This document shows, piece by piece, positions 1 to 12,659 of a stretch of 64,000 nucleotides of DNA. This stretch comes from Anarhynchus alexandrinus (lineage: Eukaryota > Chordata > Aves > Charadriiformes > Charadriidae): contig VUYV01000180.1 in the NCBI GenBank assembly GCA_008711295.1, positions 1,091,096 to 1,155,095 on the forward strand, given 5' to 3'. The notes beneath the pieces were generated by a model. That model was not told the origin of the DNA. It worked only from the letters and a program-made list of their open reading frames with translations, and did not search any database. Made by a program: the position numbers and the translations under genes. Every line of letters begins with the position of its first letter. The stretch's first letter is position 1.

Positions 1-1261
1 ATCCTGAAAATCAGATGTAATAGGTCTTCTTGTATGAAAATGACTGCTAAGGTAGAGTTTTAGAGATAAAAATAACTCAGTGGACTGAATTAGTCATTTG
101 ATAGCAAAGGTCCCCTTTGTGACAGGATCTATTAGGAATTAATGGTCTTTGATGCTATTATGTACCTTTGCCTTTTCTTAAGGATGCACAGTTTATATAA
201 TGCTTCTTTATTCTTCAGTGCAGCTTTCAACAAAGGTCACTATGACTTCAGACAATTATCTGTAGGAACCACAGCCTTGTATTCCACTTTCTGCCATCCT
301 CATGAAACCACTAGCTTTGAGATGAGAAGAGTTCCCCACTTGTTGCTTGAAGGTATGACAATATTTTAAAGTGGAGGTGGATTTAAATCTTGTGTGGTTT
401 TGCCGAGGTCGGGAATCAACAAATAGCTTTAAAGACTGAAGATCCCTCTGCAATTACCTAGCACTCAAATGGCTGATAACACTTACTTGAGAAGCCTTGC
501 TAGGGTAGGGGAAAGTGGCGGAAGGGGCTACAGCTAACCACAATCAGCTTTAGTGCTTGTAGGTGTTGCAAATGCACTTTACATTGGCTGTTTAAAACCT
601 ATGTTTAAGGGTTTTTTTCTGTTCTCTGCTGTTATAGTCTAGTTAGCATGTAGCTTGTGTTGGTGAACAGCTACAACAATAAAAGCATTTTTTAACAGCT
701 TTGCTTATTTGAGTGACTCAGCCTTCACATCTAGGGCTGCATCACTGGAGTACATGTAATACACTGCTCTTCACCAGAAGTGGAAGCTTTAAAACTTACA
801 CTTTAAATTGCAGAGATAAAGCATTAAACATACTGGGTAAGAATTTACTGGGTTGGACCAAAACTTCTTTAGTCCAGGACCTTGTCTGGTGGTGTGGAAA
901 TCTTTCAGATCTATTTGTTATCCTTGTAAGCCAACAAGAATGGTGACCAGGCACAGATGCACAAGGAAAAGAAAAGCAATGGGGTTACTGCATTGTGAGT
1001 TTTCCTGTGTTTGGCATCCGACTGCCTGGCAATCTTTGGAATAAGGACTGCGTGGTATCAGGTGGTGGTATCAGCATCTCAGCATGGAACAGTCCTGATG
1101 GATTTTTATTCCATGATTTTGTTTAATTGCTTTTTGAACCCATTTGCAGCTCTGTCCTCGCAATTTTAAGTTAGAAGGAATAGTGAAGAAACATTTGTTT
1201 CCTTTCCCTGCAGAGTCTGTGGGAGTGAAACACAAAGGAGGATGTAGACAGGGAGCCTTTA
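1..1261. other. noncoding DNA, no gene seen
   Basis: AT-rich sequence with short chance frames only (none above about 80 codons, overlapping on both strands). No frame resembles a known protein. An AATAAA-like hexamer occurs near 680 but no transcript structure can be tied to it. It borders the first CR1 fragment on its right side. Confidence 0.6.
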
Positions 1262-1493
1262 AGCCAATTGAACAAACACAAGTCCATAGGACCAGATGGG
1301 AAGCACCCAAGGGTGCTCGTGCAGGCTTGGTGTCATTGTGAGGTCCCCCTCTGTTATCTTTGAGAGATCATGGCAGCTGGGGGAGGTTCCTGACGACTGG
1401 AAAATCTGTCCATGGAGATATTCAAAACTCAGGGGTTTGTGCTGGGTGATCTGCAGAAATTCTTTCCTATGGGTGCGATTCTGTGATTCTATG
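1262..1493 (+). repeat. CR1 LINE fragment, internally deleted
   Basis: This is a decayed piece of a CR1 non-LTR retrotransposon in two joined parts. The left part (about 1262-1404) encodes the stretch ahead of the reverse-transcriptase core: DNA reading as a degenerate 'KS-GPDG-HP-VL' region is followed by the clear residues IFERSWQLGEVPDDWK. The right part (about 1405-1493) is from the far 3' end: a 'TGGAGATATTCAAAAC' segment and the terminal GATTCTGTGATTCTATG repeat at 1477-1493. Over a kilobase of the normal element (palm domain, FADD motif, thumb) is absent between them. The frame is broken by stops, so it makes no protein. The family assignment is from recognised motifs; the exact 5' edge is approximate. 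Confidence 0.8.
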
Positions 1494-1743
1494 TGCTGGC
1501 ACAGAGGTGTGCCAATGGGCGTCTGCCAGTATTTCAAAACACTTTATAGTGTACGTCTGGGTGAAAAATTCCACAGGCAGACAAAACTGAATTGTTTAAT
1601 TGTAAATTATGTGAACACTAGCATTAAATGGAAAACCTAAATAAGTCGATATGCAGTATTAGACAGAGGTTTGTGTAGGTATAACATTATGCTTAAACTA
1701 CACCTTGCTCCTCACGAACTCAAAATGATTTGCAGATGTTTGG

Positions 1744-1827
1744 GAGGTGTCCCTGCCTAAGGCAGGGGGGTTGGAACTAGATGATCTTCAAGGTCCCTTC
1801 CAACCTAAACCATTCTATGATTCTGTG
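1744..1827 (+). repeat. CR1 LINE 3' end
   Basis: The sequence GGTGTCCCTGCC, a G run, then TTGGAACTAGATGATCTTCA, GGTCCCTTCCAACC and a terminal ATTCTATGATTCTGTG is the classic 3' untranslated tail of avian CR1. It carries no coding sequence. It lies about 250 bp downstream of another CR1 3' end in the same orientation, so it is a separate insertion or a duplicated end rather than part of the same copy. Confidence 0.88.
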
Positions 1828-4800
1828 TTAAATGATTCTCACAGTCATCCTGTGGGGAAGGGAAGTGTCCTCTTTGCAGAGACAGGTAAAGGGAAGCACC
1901 ATGAGGCTGCATGACTGAGCCAGGAACGTGGAATTAGGAAGGTTAGGCTAGGTCCATGGGGATGCCACAGCATACAGAGGAGAAGGCAGAAGGAGGGGAA
2001 AGAAGTTTGTCATATGTACCCCTCTACAAAGTGCAAGCCACGATAGGATCTTTTGCTGCAGTAGATGCTAGCACCTTTGAGACAAGAATAGGAAGTCAGG
2101 GTAAGAGGTCTCTCCCACTACCTCCTCTCAACCATCAGCATGGGTTTGTAGGTGCCAAGGAACAGAGCCAGCACATCTTCTGTGATGCTGCTGTAGCTGT
2201 ATCCTTCTGGTATGGAGGACATTGTGCCTTCTTCAGGTGGGGAGACCTCTAGAGCTCCAGTTGAGTCACTTGGGGTGGCTGCCAGTCTTGTACGCTAAGA
2301 GACTGTCCTTTTCTCCTGAACTGGGCCTTTCAGGGGACTAACCTTCTCCCATTGTAAAATATGTCCCTCATTTCAGTGTTGCACCAGGAAGGAGAAGATT
2401 GGATTAGTCAGTCAAATGATCAGACATTCACAGTGCGATGCTAAGCAATATAAGTGTTGATTAAATGTTGCTCTAAGTGCAAAATTCAGTCTGGAGAAAT
2501 CCTTTAACAGAAATTAATGACCAAGCTGAGAGGAAATAAGGTTCTTCTTTTCTGAAGATTACACTGAATTGAATGCTTTGAAAAAAATAATCGTGGATTT
2601 GGCTTCACGTTTCAGGTTGCTGCTTAAAACACAATATTGCTTCACAGTTCTGCTTTTTAATCCATACAAGAAATTTCATGCAAGCAAGGAAACTTCTGAA
2701 AAAAAAATTGTTAAGGGCTATATAAAGAGCAAATATTTGACACACCCAGGTGTCTGAGGGTCAGTTGCAAAGTGAGTGAGTACTGTGTGCAAGGTAGAGT
2801 TTTGACATGTGGTGTCCAGACAGCTTCTGTCAGATCTGGGATTTTTTAAGAGAGGATTTTTACTAAAGCTCTCTGGAAACCTCCACCTGTCTCAGTAGCT
2901 CATGGCTAGAGCAGAACTGCAGCTCCTTGCAGGGTCTGGAGCTCGGGGTGCAGCTGGAGAGAGAAATGGACTCCCCCTCATCTCCAGAGAATGACATGGA
3001 GAGGGTGGCAGAGGACAGGGATAAAATATTAACTTTAAATAATATGTGGTCGGAATGTCCCAGTTTCCATGCTGACATGCTGCTCGAAGGCTGAAGGATC
3101 TGGCCAGAGCAAGGTGGGGAGCGGGGGATAAGCCAGGGAGGTACCAGGAGTGCTCACTCACTCCGAGCCACATTTGAGTGGTTTGACCTAAGCTACCTTT
3201 GCTGAATGCCACTTCATTTATCAAAGATACATAATGGCTTGAAATCAAGGTCTATGTACTTGATAACAGCCAACAGCAGTTTACATTTCATATAACTCCT
3301 TTAAAACCAAAAATTGTTATATTTCTTTGCAGCCTTTATACAGAAATGATCAAATCATTGCTGAAACATGAAAAGCTAAATTAGAAATGTATTGCCCAGG
3401 AGAACCGTAACTAGATTCCCCTCTATGCTCAACTTCTTCTGGTACATAGAGACTGCCACTTTCAATATGTCTAATGGAGGCTAAAAGCTTGCTGTATGGG
3501 AACAATACTCGCTGCTTGTTGTATATGTTGTATCTGGGATAAATCGGTCCTGTTCAATGCAAAACAGACAGAAGTGACAGGGATCTGAGACTGGGCTGAG
3601 GCACAACTTCTGTATTTGCAGTTGGCTGACTTCTTACAGTCTCTTGTGGACTGTGACTGACCACTGACTCAGCGGCCGCATTCTGAGGAGAAGTTGGGGT
3701 ATACCCACTAAAAGGCAGTAACTGTCACTTTGTGGAAGGAGCAGAGAAACGATTTTGCATGGATGGGATAGCAGTGATTACCATAAGACATATCACAAAA
3801 TATACGGAAGTGTCTCTGTTGGTTACAGCAGACTGTCAGATGGAGGCCTGCATACAAATGCAGCAGATGCTAAAAATAAGTCTAATGTGACTCCAAAAAA
3901 AAATTGAGAAAAAAATTTATAGTAAGAAATGTGAAAATATAGTAAATAACATTTTTTTTCTGCAAAAGCAACAAAAATATTTTCATCCACTGTCATGCCA
4001 ATAGATCACTTGATTGTGATGAGAAGTGAGAAACACTAACTTCCCAGCTTCACGTGTTGCTGGAATGATACAACTTTTTGGGACGAGGTTTTACGTATAG
4101 CAAACATATTAGCGTTTTTTCAATTAAAAAAAAAAATAACTTAAAGATTTACTTGAAAGAATGTTCCTTTTCTGTGGCCATGGGTGCCCCAAGCCATGGA
4201 AATACACGACTGTTGCTGATAGTTCTTGTCCTTATGCTACTGATGCCACTGCAGTGCTGTGTCATCACAGAAACAGTGGTGTAGACACAACCAGGGCAAC
4301 AATGAGCTTTAGTGCCAGGCTGGGAACTATGGTCTGGGACAGGGAAGGCGGGAACTGCTTAAGCCAATTTTAGCAAGGCTGAAAGATTTCAGGGGCTGTT
4401 TTAATTTGTTGTCATGAGTGGATAGAAACGTTAAGGCTCGCACCCATATATGCTGGAGCGGAAAAGATCTCAGAAATCTTTTCCATTTCAGTCTCTTGCT
4501 AGCACAGAATTGCCAAGTTTCTGTTCTTTATGAATGATGCAAAGAAGTCTAATTGCTACTTCTATTTATTTCACAAAATGCTCAAAGTTATTATGTTATA
4601 ACTTTAAGTTGGAACAATATGCTTTGTATGTGCCAAAGTCTATGACAGGAAGTATAAGTTTAAGTAAAGAATCACTGATAAATTGTTTGGTAAGAAAGGT
4701 TGCTCTTACCTGAAGAAAAATGGTGACAAAGCAGAACAAATGGAAGGGGATTTCTCTTGTGTGTGTATATATTAACGTTAAGTTCTTGATTTCACATTCG

Positions 4801-6703
4801 ATTACAGCAAAAGTTATGCTGTTCTGTCTTGCCCTTGTTCCTTGAAAAGCTTTTCAGGCAGCCATAAGCATTACTGAAGGATTAGAAAATAACAGAGGAC
4901 TTGGTATGGATTTCTGGATTTTAGTATAAGTGGTTTATATTGAGAAATTCTGCAAACTCTGTGTAAATACTTCAGGAACCAGTCTAATATTCTACCTTCA
5001 AATTCTGGTCAGTGAATTTTTTTGAAATGGCTGGAATATTTATTCCAACTTCTTCCGAAGCAGAAGACATTTTTTTGAGGTTCTTAGGGTCAGACCTACT
5101 GAAAATAGTGAATGCTGAGCCCAAATTAGGGCAAACTTTTTTGCATTTTCATACTGACCATAAATCCTATTTGAAATAGCATGCTGAAACTTAGGGTAAT
5201 TGATTTGTATATATGAAAGAAACTGAAACATACACTACAGACAAGAGTGTCTTTTAAAATAACACACTGTTTTGGTGGTGAATTTTCAATTCATGTGTTT
5301 GCTTTTAGTTATTTTTCGGAACTTTGATTACCTAAGTAATTATTTTTGGTGGGTTTTTTTATTGCAGAGATTTTTCTTCTTTTCCCCTAGAAAACACTGT
5401 ATGTTGTCTCTAACAAGAATTTACAGTGTTCAGTATTTTACAGGATAGAGCCCTATTGGCAGAGTACAACAGCCACGATAGCTCTCTACAGTTCATTACT
5501 GATAGTGCAATGAAGTGCTCTGTTTATTTTAGACCTCACATCACACTTGTCTCCAAAGTATCTCAACAGCTCAATGTTTGAACTTATCTGCCTGTGAAAA
5601 GCAAGATTGTTTCTTCTTCTGCATGTACTAGTGCTTTATCCAGGGTAGCGTGTGATGTGTCAAGATACGAAATTTCCACTGCTTCCCTTAGGAGACTGTT
5701 TTACCCCAGCACATCTCCCCGGCAAGTAGTTTTTGCCTGAGATGCAGGCTGACTGATTTCAAGCTGATAGTCTGAATTGTTTCTTCACTATTAGAAAGCT
5801 TTCTGGAAACCTCCAGTATGCACCCTGAATGCAAAAAAAATAAATAATCATTTATTGGGAAGAAAAACATCTTAAGCAGCATCTTCTGCTGAATGCCCCA
5901 ACAACATTACTAGGTCACGAGAGTATGGAAATTCAATGAGTGGTGACTCATGTGCCTCTGAGCTCCCATTCTGTCAGCAGTTTCCATTCTTCTGCTTAGC
6001 TGATGTAAACAACAGTGAATCTGTGCTGATTTACCAAAGGAGAATTTGGCACTGCAGTGTTTTTGTCTTCCTAGATTTAATATTAATTTTTGTTTGTTTT
6101 CTTCCCTTTGTGTTGCACCTTTTGTCTGTTGCGGCTAAGAGAAGATGCAGGATACAGCTACCCAACAGTAACTTCCAGGCAGGACAGCTACTAATTTACT
6201 TATTCTGAGACACAGAAACACAAGAAATATAAACACTGAGGATTAGGGAATCAGATCTTGCTTCCCACGTCCCGGATCCAAGAGCAGGATCCCAGCTCCG
6301 CACCAAGGGAAGACACGCGTGTGTCACATCTCCCACACGTTGGCAGCTGAGGACCAGCGACTTAGGGAGATCTGAGTCCCCTCTCCCCCTGCCCCAGGTA
6401 GCTCTGGAGCAGCCTCCCAGTCTGTCTCACCCCCCCGTGGAAAATCAGAAGTGGCAAATACTATTTTCTAGACTGACCTGTGATTCTGGAACATAAAGAA
6501 ATCCAAATAGAAAACTGGTAAGCATATGGTGGTGTTCCTACCATTGCATGCTTGAGCACATTCAGACGAGAGTATCACTGCCCTGGCATCGCTGCTAAGA
6601 AGAGATCAGAGAGGATTACAAAGTATTTTGACATAATAATAGCTAATCAGCTGGGCAGACTCAGACTGCCCTGATCAGTAGAAAAGGTAATGGGATTACT
6701 ATC
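1828..6703. other. noncoding DNA, no gene seen
   Basis: About 4.9 kb with no recognisable gene. The longest open frames (118 codons on the - strand at 2892-3248, 98 codons on the + strand at 1956-2252) are Ser/Pro/Leu-rich chance translations without recognisable motifs. A short GC-rich patch with several CpGs lies at about 6265-6430. Short homopolymers occur at 3894-3915 and 4126-4136. Confidence 0.55.
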
Positions 6704-6728
6704 AAATAAATAAATAAATAAATAAAAA
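6704..6728. repeat. (AAAT)n microsatellite
   Basis: About five to six uninterrupted AAAT units ending in an A run. A simple tandem repeat, likely length-polymorphic. Confidence 0.9.
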
Positions 6729-6850
6729 GCGCAGGCTACTCACAGTGCACGCAAAAGTGGACTTAAAGGTTTGGGAATATATGTTACCAATCCTCACACA
6801 GATTGTTTTTTTAGAGATTTCACCAGCTATTTCCCTGTAAAATCTGGGGA

Positions 6851-6895
6851 ATCAAACTTGGGAAGTTTGAATGTGGGGATCAAACTTGGGAAGTT
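6851..6895. repeat. 17-bp direct repeat with internal hairpin
   Basis: ATCAAACTTGGGAAGTT occurs at 6851-6867 and again at 6879-6895, a 28-bp period. The first copy sits in a perfect inverted repeat, TCAAACTT-GGG-AAGTTTGA (6852-6870). Function unknown; most simply a local duplication. Confidence 0.85.
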
Positions 6896-7691
6896 CTTAT
6901 GAACCAGTAAAGCATGATCGTGACTAAATAAATCCAGTGATGAGCGAGCACCGTACAGCAAACTGGCTTCAGTCTTTCCTCTTAGTGCTTGAGCAAAGCA
7001 GGAGGTACAAGTGTTAAATATTTGGTATTGATCACCAGGACTCAATCTGATGAAAGTAATCTGAGCGGTCAGTCCCAGTGCTGGCTAGATCAGCTGTCAC
7101 TTGGTAATGCTGCTGGCAGATGAGGATGTTATTGATTGTAGTTCACGTTGTTTATATGTTTCTCTCAAACAGTTAATTTTAGCACAGTGGGAAAGACTGT
7201 CTTGCTACACGTGGGACAGCCAGAATGAATGGCCTCATGGAATTTTTAATTACTTTCTTTTGTACTGTCACCAATTAATAAATGCAGGGGCAGTTTTGCT
7301 ACTGTCAGAAGACACTTTCAGTGTTGTTTGAAGAGGATGACTATGAAAAGCCAATTAAAATGAATACTTCTGTGAAGAAGGTTCTCTTCCTGATCGTGTA
7401 CACATTTTTTCTTCTTGCTTTTCAACAGGGAATGAAATCTCTTTAGTGGTGCACTGCATGGGGCATTCCCTCTGTGATTTGAATGCACTGTAGCTCCTTA
7501 GAGATGCATTCCTGCACCCTCGTGCAAGTTAAAGTGTGCTGATGCTTTTCACTATGCTACCAAGAAGCGCTAAGCTCACAGTATTGCTATTCTCAATTAC
7601 TTTTACAAGGCACAGTCTGTCTATTGTCAGTATGGAAAGAATGTCGTATTTTTTTGATATGCCTACGCCCCTGCTGCCCCTCCCCATTGCT
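6896..7691. other. noncoding DNA, no gene seen
   Basis: Unique-looking AT-rich DNA. Nothing recognisable as a gene, RNA or mobile element. Confidence 0.55.
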
Positions 7692-7802
7692 ATTGTGTTT
7701 GAACACCTTACGATCCTCATTATCTGGAGGTTCAAAATGTTCCAGTGAAGTACCATGATCCCCGACAGAGAACTGAGGTACAAACTCAGAGCGACCAAAG
7801 TC
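7692..7802 (+). repeat. possible ancient amniote LINE/SINE remnant
   Basis: The order of 'GTGTTTGAACACCTTACGAT', 'CCTCATTAT', then 'GACAGAGAACTGAGGTACA' and 'GAGCGACCAAAG' resembles old amniote repeats that contain a 'GAGCACCTCACAAT ... CAGATGGGGAACTGAGGC' block (L3/MIR class). Divergence is high and the edges are not visible. This is by resemblance only; a repeat-library alignment would decide. Confidence 0.35.
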
Positions 7803-10751
7803 CATATTTTTATTAGCAGTCCGGAGCCTGCTTGTGCTGGTGAACTGCTAAGGTGCTTCATCCCCTGGTTCTGGCCTAAATCAGCTGGCATTCTCCCAGT
7901 CTCTGGAATGGCTTGGGAGCTTTATGGGGCTGGGATCATTTCCCACAGGCAGTCTGGGTGTGAGCAAGCTCTTCTGGAGGCCGAGAGCATTCAGGTGTAT
8001 GACCTCGATCAGTTGTAGGCCAGTTGGTCTCGATGCCAGAGTACAGCTCATGGCATGTTTAATTCCCTACTACAAACATGGTGTTCTGTCAAATCCCTCA
8101 GACCTCTGCTCACACAAGGATTCAAGTAAAGGAGTGCGTGGGTAAGTAAAAACTACTTTAAAGGTCCACGTACTGTCATAAATTGGGAGACAACTATTGA
8201 CACTTGTGACAATGACAAGTGCCATAATGGTCTCTATAGAATATAAAAGTGATGTAATACTATTACTAATATAAAGTCACCTAGGTTACAAAACCTTGTT
8301 ACTAAACTTCTTGCCCTGAGGAAATGCAAATAAATGACCTTGTGCTTACTGAGTTACCTACAGGCAGTGCAGGCTGTGGCAAGACAGATGAATGACAGAT
8401 ACATTTCAATAATGTCTCCATTCATGCATATGATCCCACCAAGGAAGAGTGGAGACAAATACATTCTAAATCAAATAAGAAACCAAGAGGGTTGGTTTGT
8501 TGTGATTTAGTATGTTTTCTCCAGAACAAAGAGAATTTCTGAAGCTTCGGTGAAGTATCATTTAGACTGCTAAGCTCTCTGGTGGCAGTTTGCAGTAGGG
8601 GCTCGGCTTGTGTTCATAAAAGTGATTAAGTGAAATGGAAGATATCAGCGGTATGGTATAAACCTCTTGTGAATAAGATCCAATAAAGCATTTTAGTCCT
8701 ACTGTGCTGACTTAGTTATGAAGTCCAATATTATTCGCAGGGTTTAGTCCTCATAAACTCCCTGTCCTTAGTACAAACGTTCATTAAAGATGGATAGCAT
8801 TAACACTCTGTTTTGCAGCTGATCCACATAAATAAAATGTAAACAAAGTGCAACTAGCCAGAGCTTATTTTCTCAGCTGTATTCTGGTGCTTTTTAATTT
8901 CAGAGAAAATTGAGCTGAACAGGGAAATTACTAAGCTATTTTTTATGTGAAATCTATCAAAGTATTTATTTGGACAAAATAAAGTACATACTTTTTTCTA
9001 AAATCCTGAATTCTCTTCTTTCTCAGTTATTTTACACTTGCATGAAGCTTCTTTCAATGCCGATAAACACAATAAATCTCAAAATTACTTAAAACAGATA
9101 GGAGCTGAGCAGGATTATACCACAGTGAGGTATAATAATTCTTTCATCTTTTGCAGATGGGGTAATTGATGAAGGTAGATGTTAAATGGACTTAAGTTAA
9201 CCAATGTTTTGGTGATAAATTTCATGTTCTTAGGATTTGGTCCTGTTTTCTTAGTGATAGCTATATCAATACTGATTGAAAATATACTAATTCAACAAAA
9301 TAGACTCTCCAGCTCACGAAAAGGGATTAGTTAATGAAATGATTTACAAGCTCCAAGCTGTAGCTCCTTCTCCCACTGCAAGACCTCAAACTCTCACCAA
9401 ACATCTGCCTTCCTCAAAATGCAGTTCCATAGCTCCTCCGCATATCCTTTTCCTTGCTTTGCTGTGACTACATCACCTACTCTCTTCTCATTCTTGGTGC
9501 TCACTTACATGATCTAGCTTGCTGTTAGATGGACGAAGAGGCATCACTGCTTGGCCTGGAGCTACATGCACACGGATTGGCTGCTCCAAGCCAAAGATGT
9601 AACTGGTATATAGATATATACTGAATATATGTAGTATATATACAGATATTTCTTCATACCAGAAATCTCTGATGTTATGGGAGCCAAAGAACTGGCTTTT
9701 TAGGTATAACTACACCTCCTGGATACGTACTGCGCAAGCAACAGCCAGTCTTTACTGATACAGGAGCTGGCTGGATCTGAGCTGCTGCAATGTCAATGTA
9801 GTTAAAGTAAGGATGTAAGGAACAAGCTGTACTGAGACAGACCACAGGGGTCTGATAGGCTCCCTAGCCTCTCTCTGACACAGTCCAGTAACTGATGATG
9901 AGGGCAGGGTAGAAGAACAAGCAGAGTATAATGAATGCTCCTTAGCTATGCCTTTCATCAGCAGTGGGCTAGAGTCCACCTGGCACAAAGGTGATATCTT
10001 GCCTCTTAGTAGCTTACAATAGATTTTCTTTCTGTGAGCCTGTGAAGCTGGTTTTAAAGCTATGTATATTTTTGGCTATCTACCATCCTGCAGCAGCCAA
10101 AAGTCCCATAGTTTAATTACATGCCATGTGAAAAAAAAAAAAAAGAAACTCATTTGTTTTGAAGAAGCAAAAGCTTTTGTACTATAGCATTCCCTCTTCA
10201 ATCCTCTGTGCCACTCCTGTCTCCTAGGACCCCTGTCATGTTCTTCTGCCTCCTTCCCAGGCTGAGAGGTCATGGGCAACTTAATTCCCTCTCGCACCCT
10301 TGCCAGCCCCTGTCTCCCTTCTGCGAGCCTTTCCTGGGCTGCCTCATCGTTGCTCAGGGGGAAGGCCTGGAATTGCATGGAGCTTCCAAAATGCAGTGGT
10401 GTCATGGATTTATGCTATTGAGCACGGAGGTGGACATCAATTATCAGGTGCAGATTTACCTGAGGGCACGCCTGCAACCCTTCTTTTCACTTACTACCCA
10501 TCCTTCTGCTGTAGCACTTCCTGATGTGGCATTTGCTTTCTCGCATCAAATAATGTGGACAGTGAATCAAAGCCACAACTGCCTGAATCTGGCCCCAGTA
10601 GGGTTCATTTGATAGTTTATGTAGGCATTTCCTAAAAGAGAGCAAATTGCTCCTGCTGCTGACCCTGGTCAAAGAAGATTTCTGGTAAAATAGCATGACC
10701 TCAGCAGAGACGGCTATTCACCCCATTTTTCACCTTTCAACAGGGTGGATT
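7803..10751. other. noncoding DNA, no gene seen
   Basis: About 2.9 kb without a recognisable gene. There is an AT-rich TATA-type stretch at about 9605-9650 and an A14 run near 10130-10144. The longest frame (134 codons at 10208-10612, +) overlaps frames of similar length on the other strand and carries no motif. Confidence 0.55.
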
Positions 10752-10770
10752 CCCCCCCACCCCCCACCCC
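10752..10770 (-). other. G-quadruplex-type tract on - strand
   Basis: Three C runs (7, 6 and 4 bases) separated by single A bases on the + strand. The - strand therefore reads as closely spaced G runs that can be divided into four or more G triplets, which meets the usual G4 pattern. A structural prediction only. Confidence 0.6.
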
Positions 10771-12659
10771 ATGCCCTCAAAAACAAAGGCAAACCAGGAG
10801 ATTGTGAAGGACAACTGAGGCAACAGAGGTACAGGCTACCTGAGAAGAGAACCGTTTTCCTGTTCTAATGAAGTCTACTCTGCATTGAGAAGAAGTAATT
10901 CATGCAAGGAAGCTGCATGTGAGGTCGTTCTATTCACTGCAGTCACAGACAATGCTCTTGCACAGCATTCATATGCCTCCCAGTTTTTCCTAAAACCTGA
11001 CAGAATTTGGATCATTAACTATTTTTTCTCCGTATCGCATCAGCTGACATTGCTAGCCTGCACTGTGTTTTTAAACACACGTCCGTGAAATCTCTCAGAG
11101 ATATATATTATAATGTCTTGCAAATTCACCACTTTTTGAAGAAGCTTTTTGTTTGTTGGTTTGTTTGTTTGTTTTTTTCTTTTCCTCCTGGGGATGATTT
11201 TTGCAGTGGGTGATCAAGAAGCATGAAATGCTGAAAAGAAAAGGCAGAAAGAAATATGCCACTGCAGATCACATTATTTCATTAATTCTCTGAGAAAGCG
11301 CCCTAATGCAGCTGTGTAGTGTTTAATTGTATTTACTGATATTTCCCGATACATATTTCATTATTCTAAAGGCTTTAATAATATAACTACAGTATTCTGT
11401 GACAGGAGTAAAGAGGTGAAAAATATGACAGAAAACACAAAAGCTGCCAAAAGTACTGTACAAATCACTTTTTTCTTTATTGTGATTTACAAAGCAAGCA
11501 TATAAGATGCTTTACTACAGATGCTGAGCAGCTTCATTCAGCACTTTGATGTGTTCGAGCTAATATGCTATTCTGCTCTACTAATTTGCTGTTATTTCAG
11601 AAGCAGATTTTACTCTCAGTTAATTAATATAAGTGAGTATGAATAGTGTTTTTTTTCCTGCACTGGGAGATGTTACTGAAAATAGGTGTCTCTGCAGGTT
11701 GAGGGAAAATAGTAAGTGCCTGAAAAAAACAGTCTAAAGGTAAAAATGCAGCCAGGAGCTAAATCTCTCTGTAGGGTGTTTCTGGGGCACGTACCATTCC
11801 TACTTCCTCCCTGATGGAGCTTTGAAATTCTTAGCGATTTCCAGCTCTGGGTGTAAGTAGCTATTAACATATGCTCTGATAAGAGGACCAAAACAATTGT
11901 ACCAGAGGAATAACACAGCATGCCTTCTGGAGTGCAGAAGAAGTGCTACCTTCACACATCGGATTCATCAGCACACAGTCAGGTATCTAATAGCAACACA
12001 TTCCTGCTCTTTGTCTCTCTTATGTGCGCGTTCTCATACACAAATACTTACAAAAGACTCCTCGAAGTTTCCATTGATCAGCCAATGCTTGTGAGCGTGA
12101 GTCACAGCTCTCTGTAGTATTTTTAGGGGCCAGCTTGCTGTAGGGTTATCCACAGAGCAGGACAGATCAGCTTTACAGTTAATGAAACCTTGTTTTGATT
12201 TGGATTTTTATTTAAATATACACCTGCGACATTACATCCATAGAACAATCTATTAAAAAAAACCAACAAAACAACGGAAAAAAAAGGCACATGGGAAGGA
12301 AGAGGAGAATAACAGATCCGAAGGGAGAAAACTATATCGCTTTCCCCCATACAGTCTACATCTATTCCTCACCCCTTTACTGCTCTTATGTGACTAGTCC
12401 GGACTGTGACAAGAGTTTTTCTGCTTCCCCTTCTGCCAGTCATCCTCTGCCCCGAATATTCCTCGATATCTCTTTCAATCAACATCTTTCCTTAGCCTTT
12501 CAATTCCTTTTCTTGGTCTTTGGCTGCTGTGTATCTTTTCAGGGCCAAAAGATGCATTCCTCTGAGTGTCCTCCTTCTCGCAAGCTGGGAGATCAGGAAA
12601 ACTGGGATGACAGTAATTGTACTGCAACTTTCTGGGTGTTCTCCATCTCCAGATAGATG
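10771..12659. other. noncoding DNA with (TTTG)n tract
   Basis: No gene seen. A (TTTG)n microsatellite followed by a T run occupies 11151-11178. The stretch 11240-11420 is AT-rich with several TAAT-type core motifs and no repeat signature, so it could be conserved noncoding DNA, but this cannot be told from one sequence. Confidence 0.55.

Noticed and set aside
1956..2252. 98-codon frame with a donor-like CAGG|GTAAGA inside
   Set aside because: No convincing acceptor upstream and no recognisable peptide.
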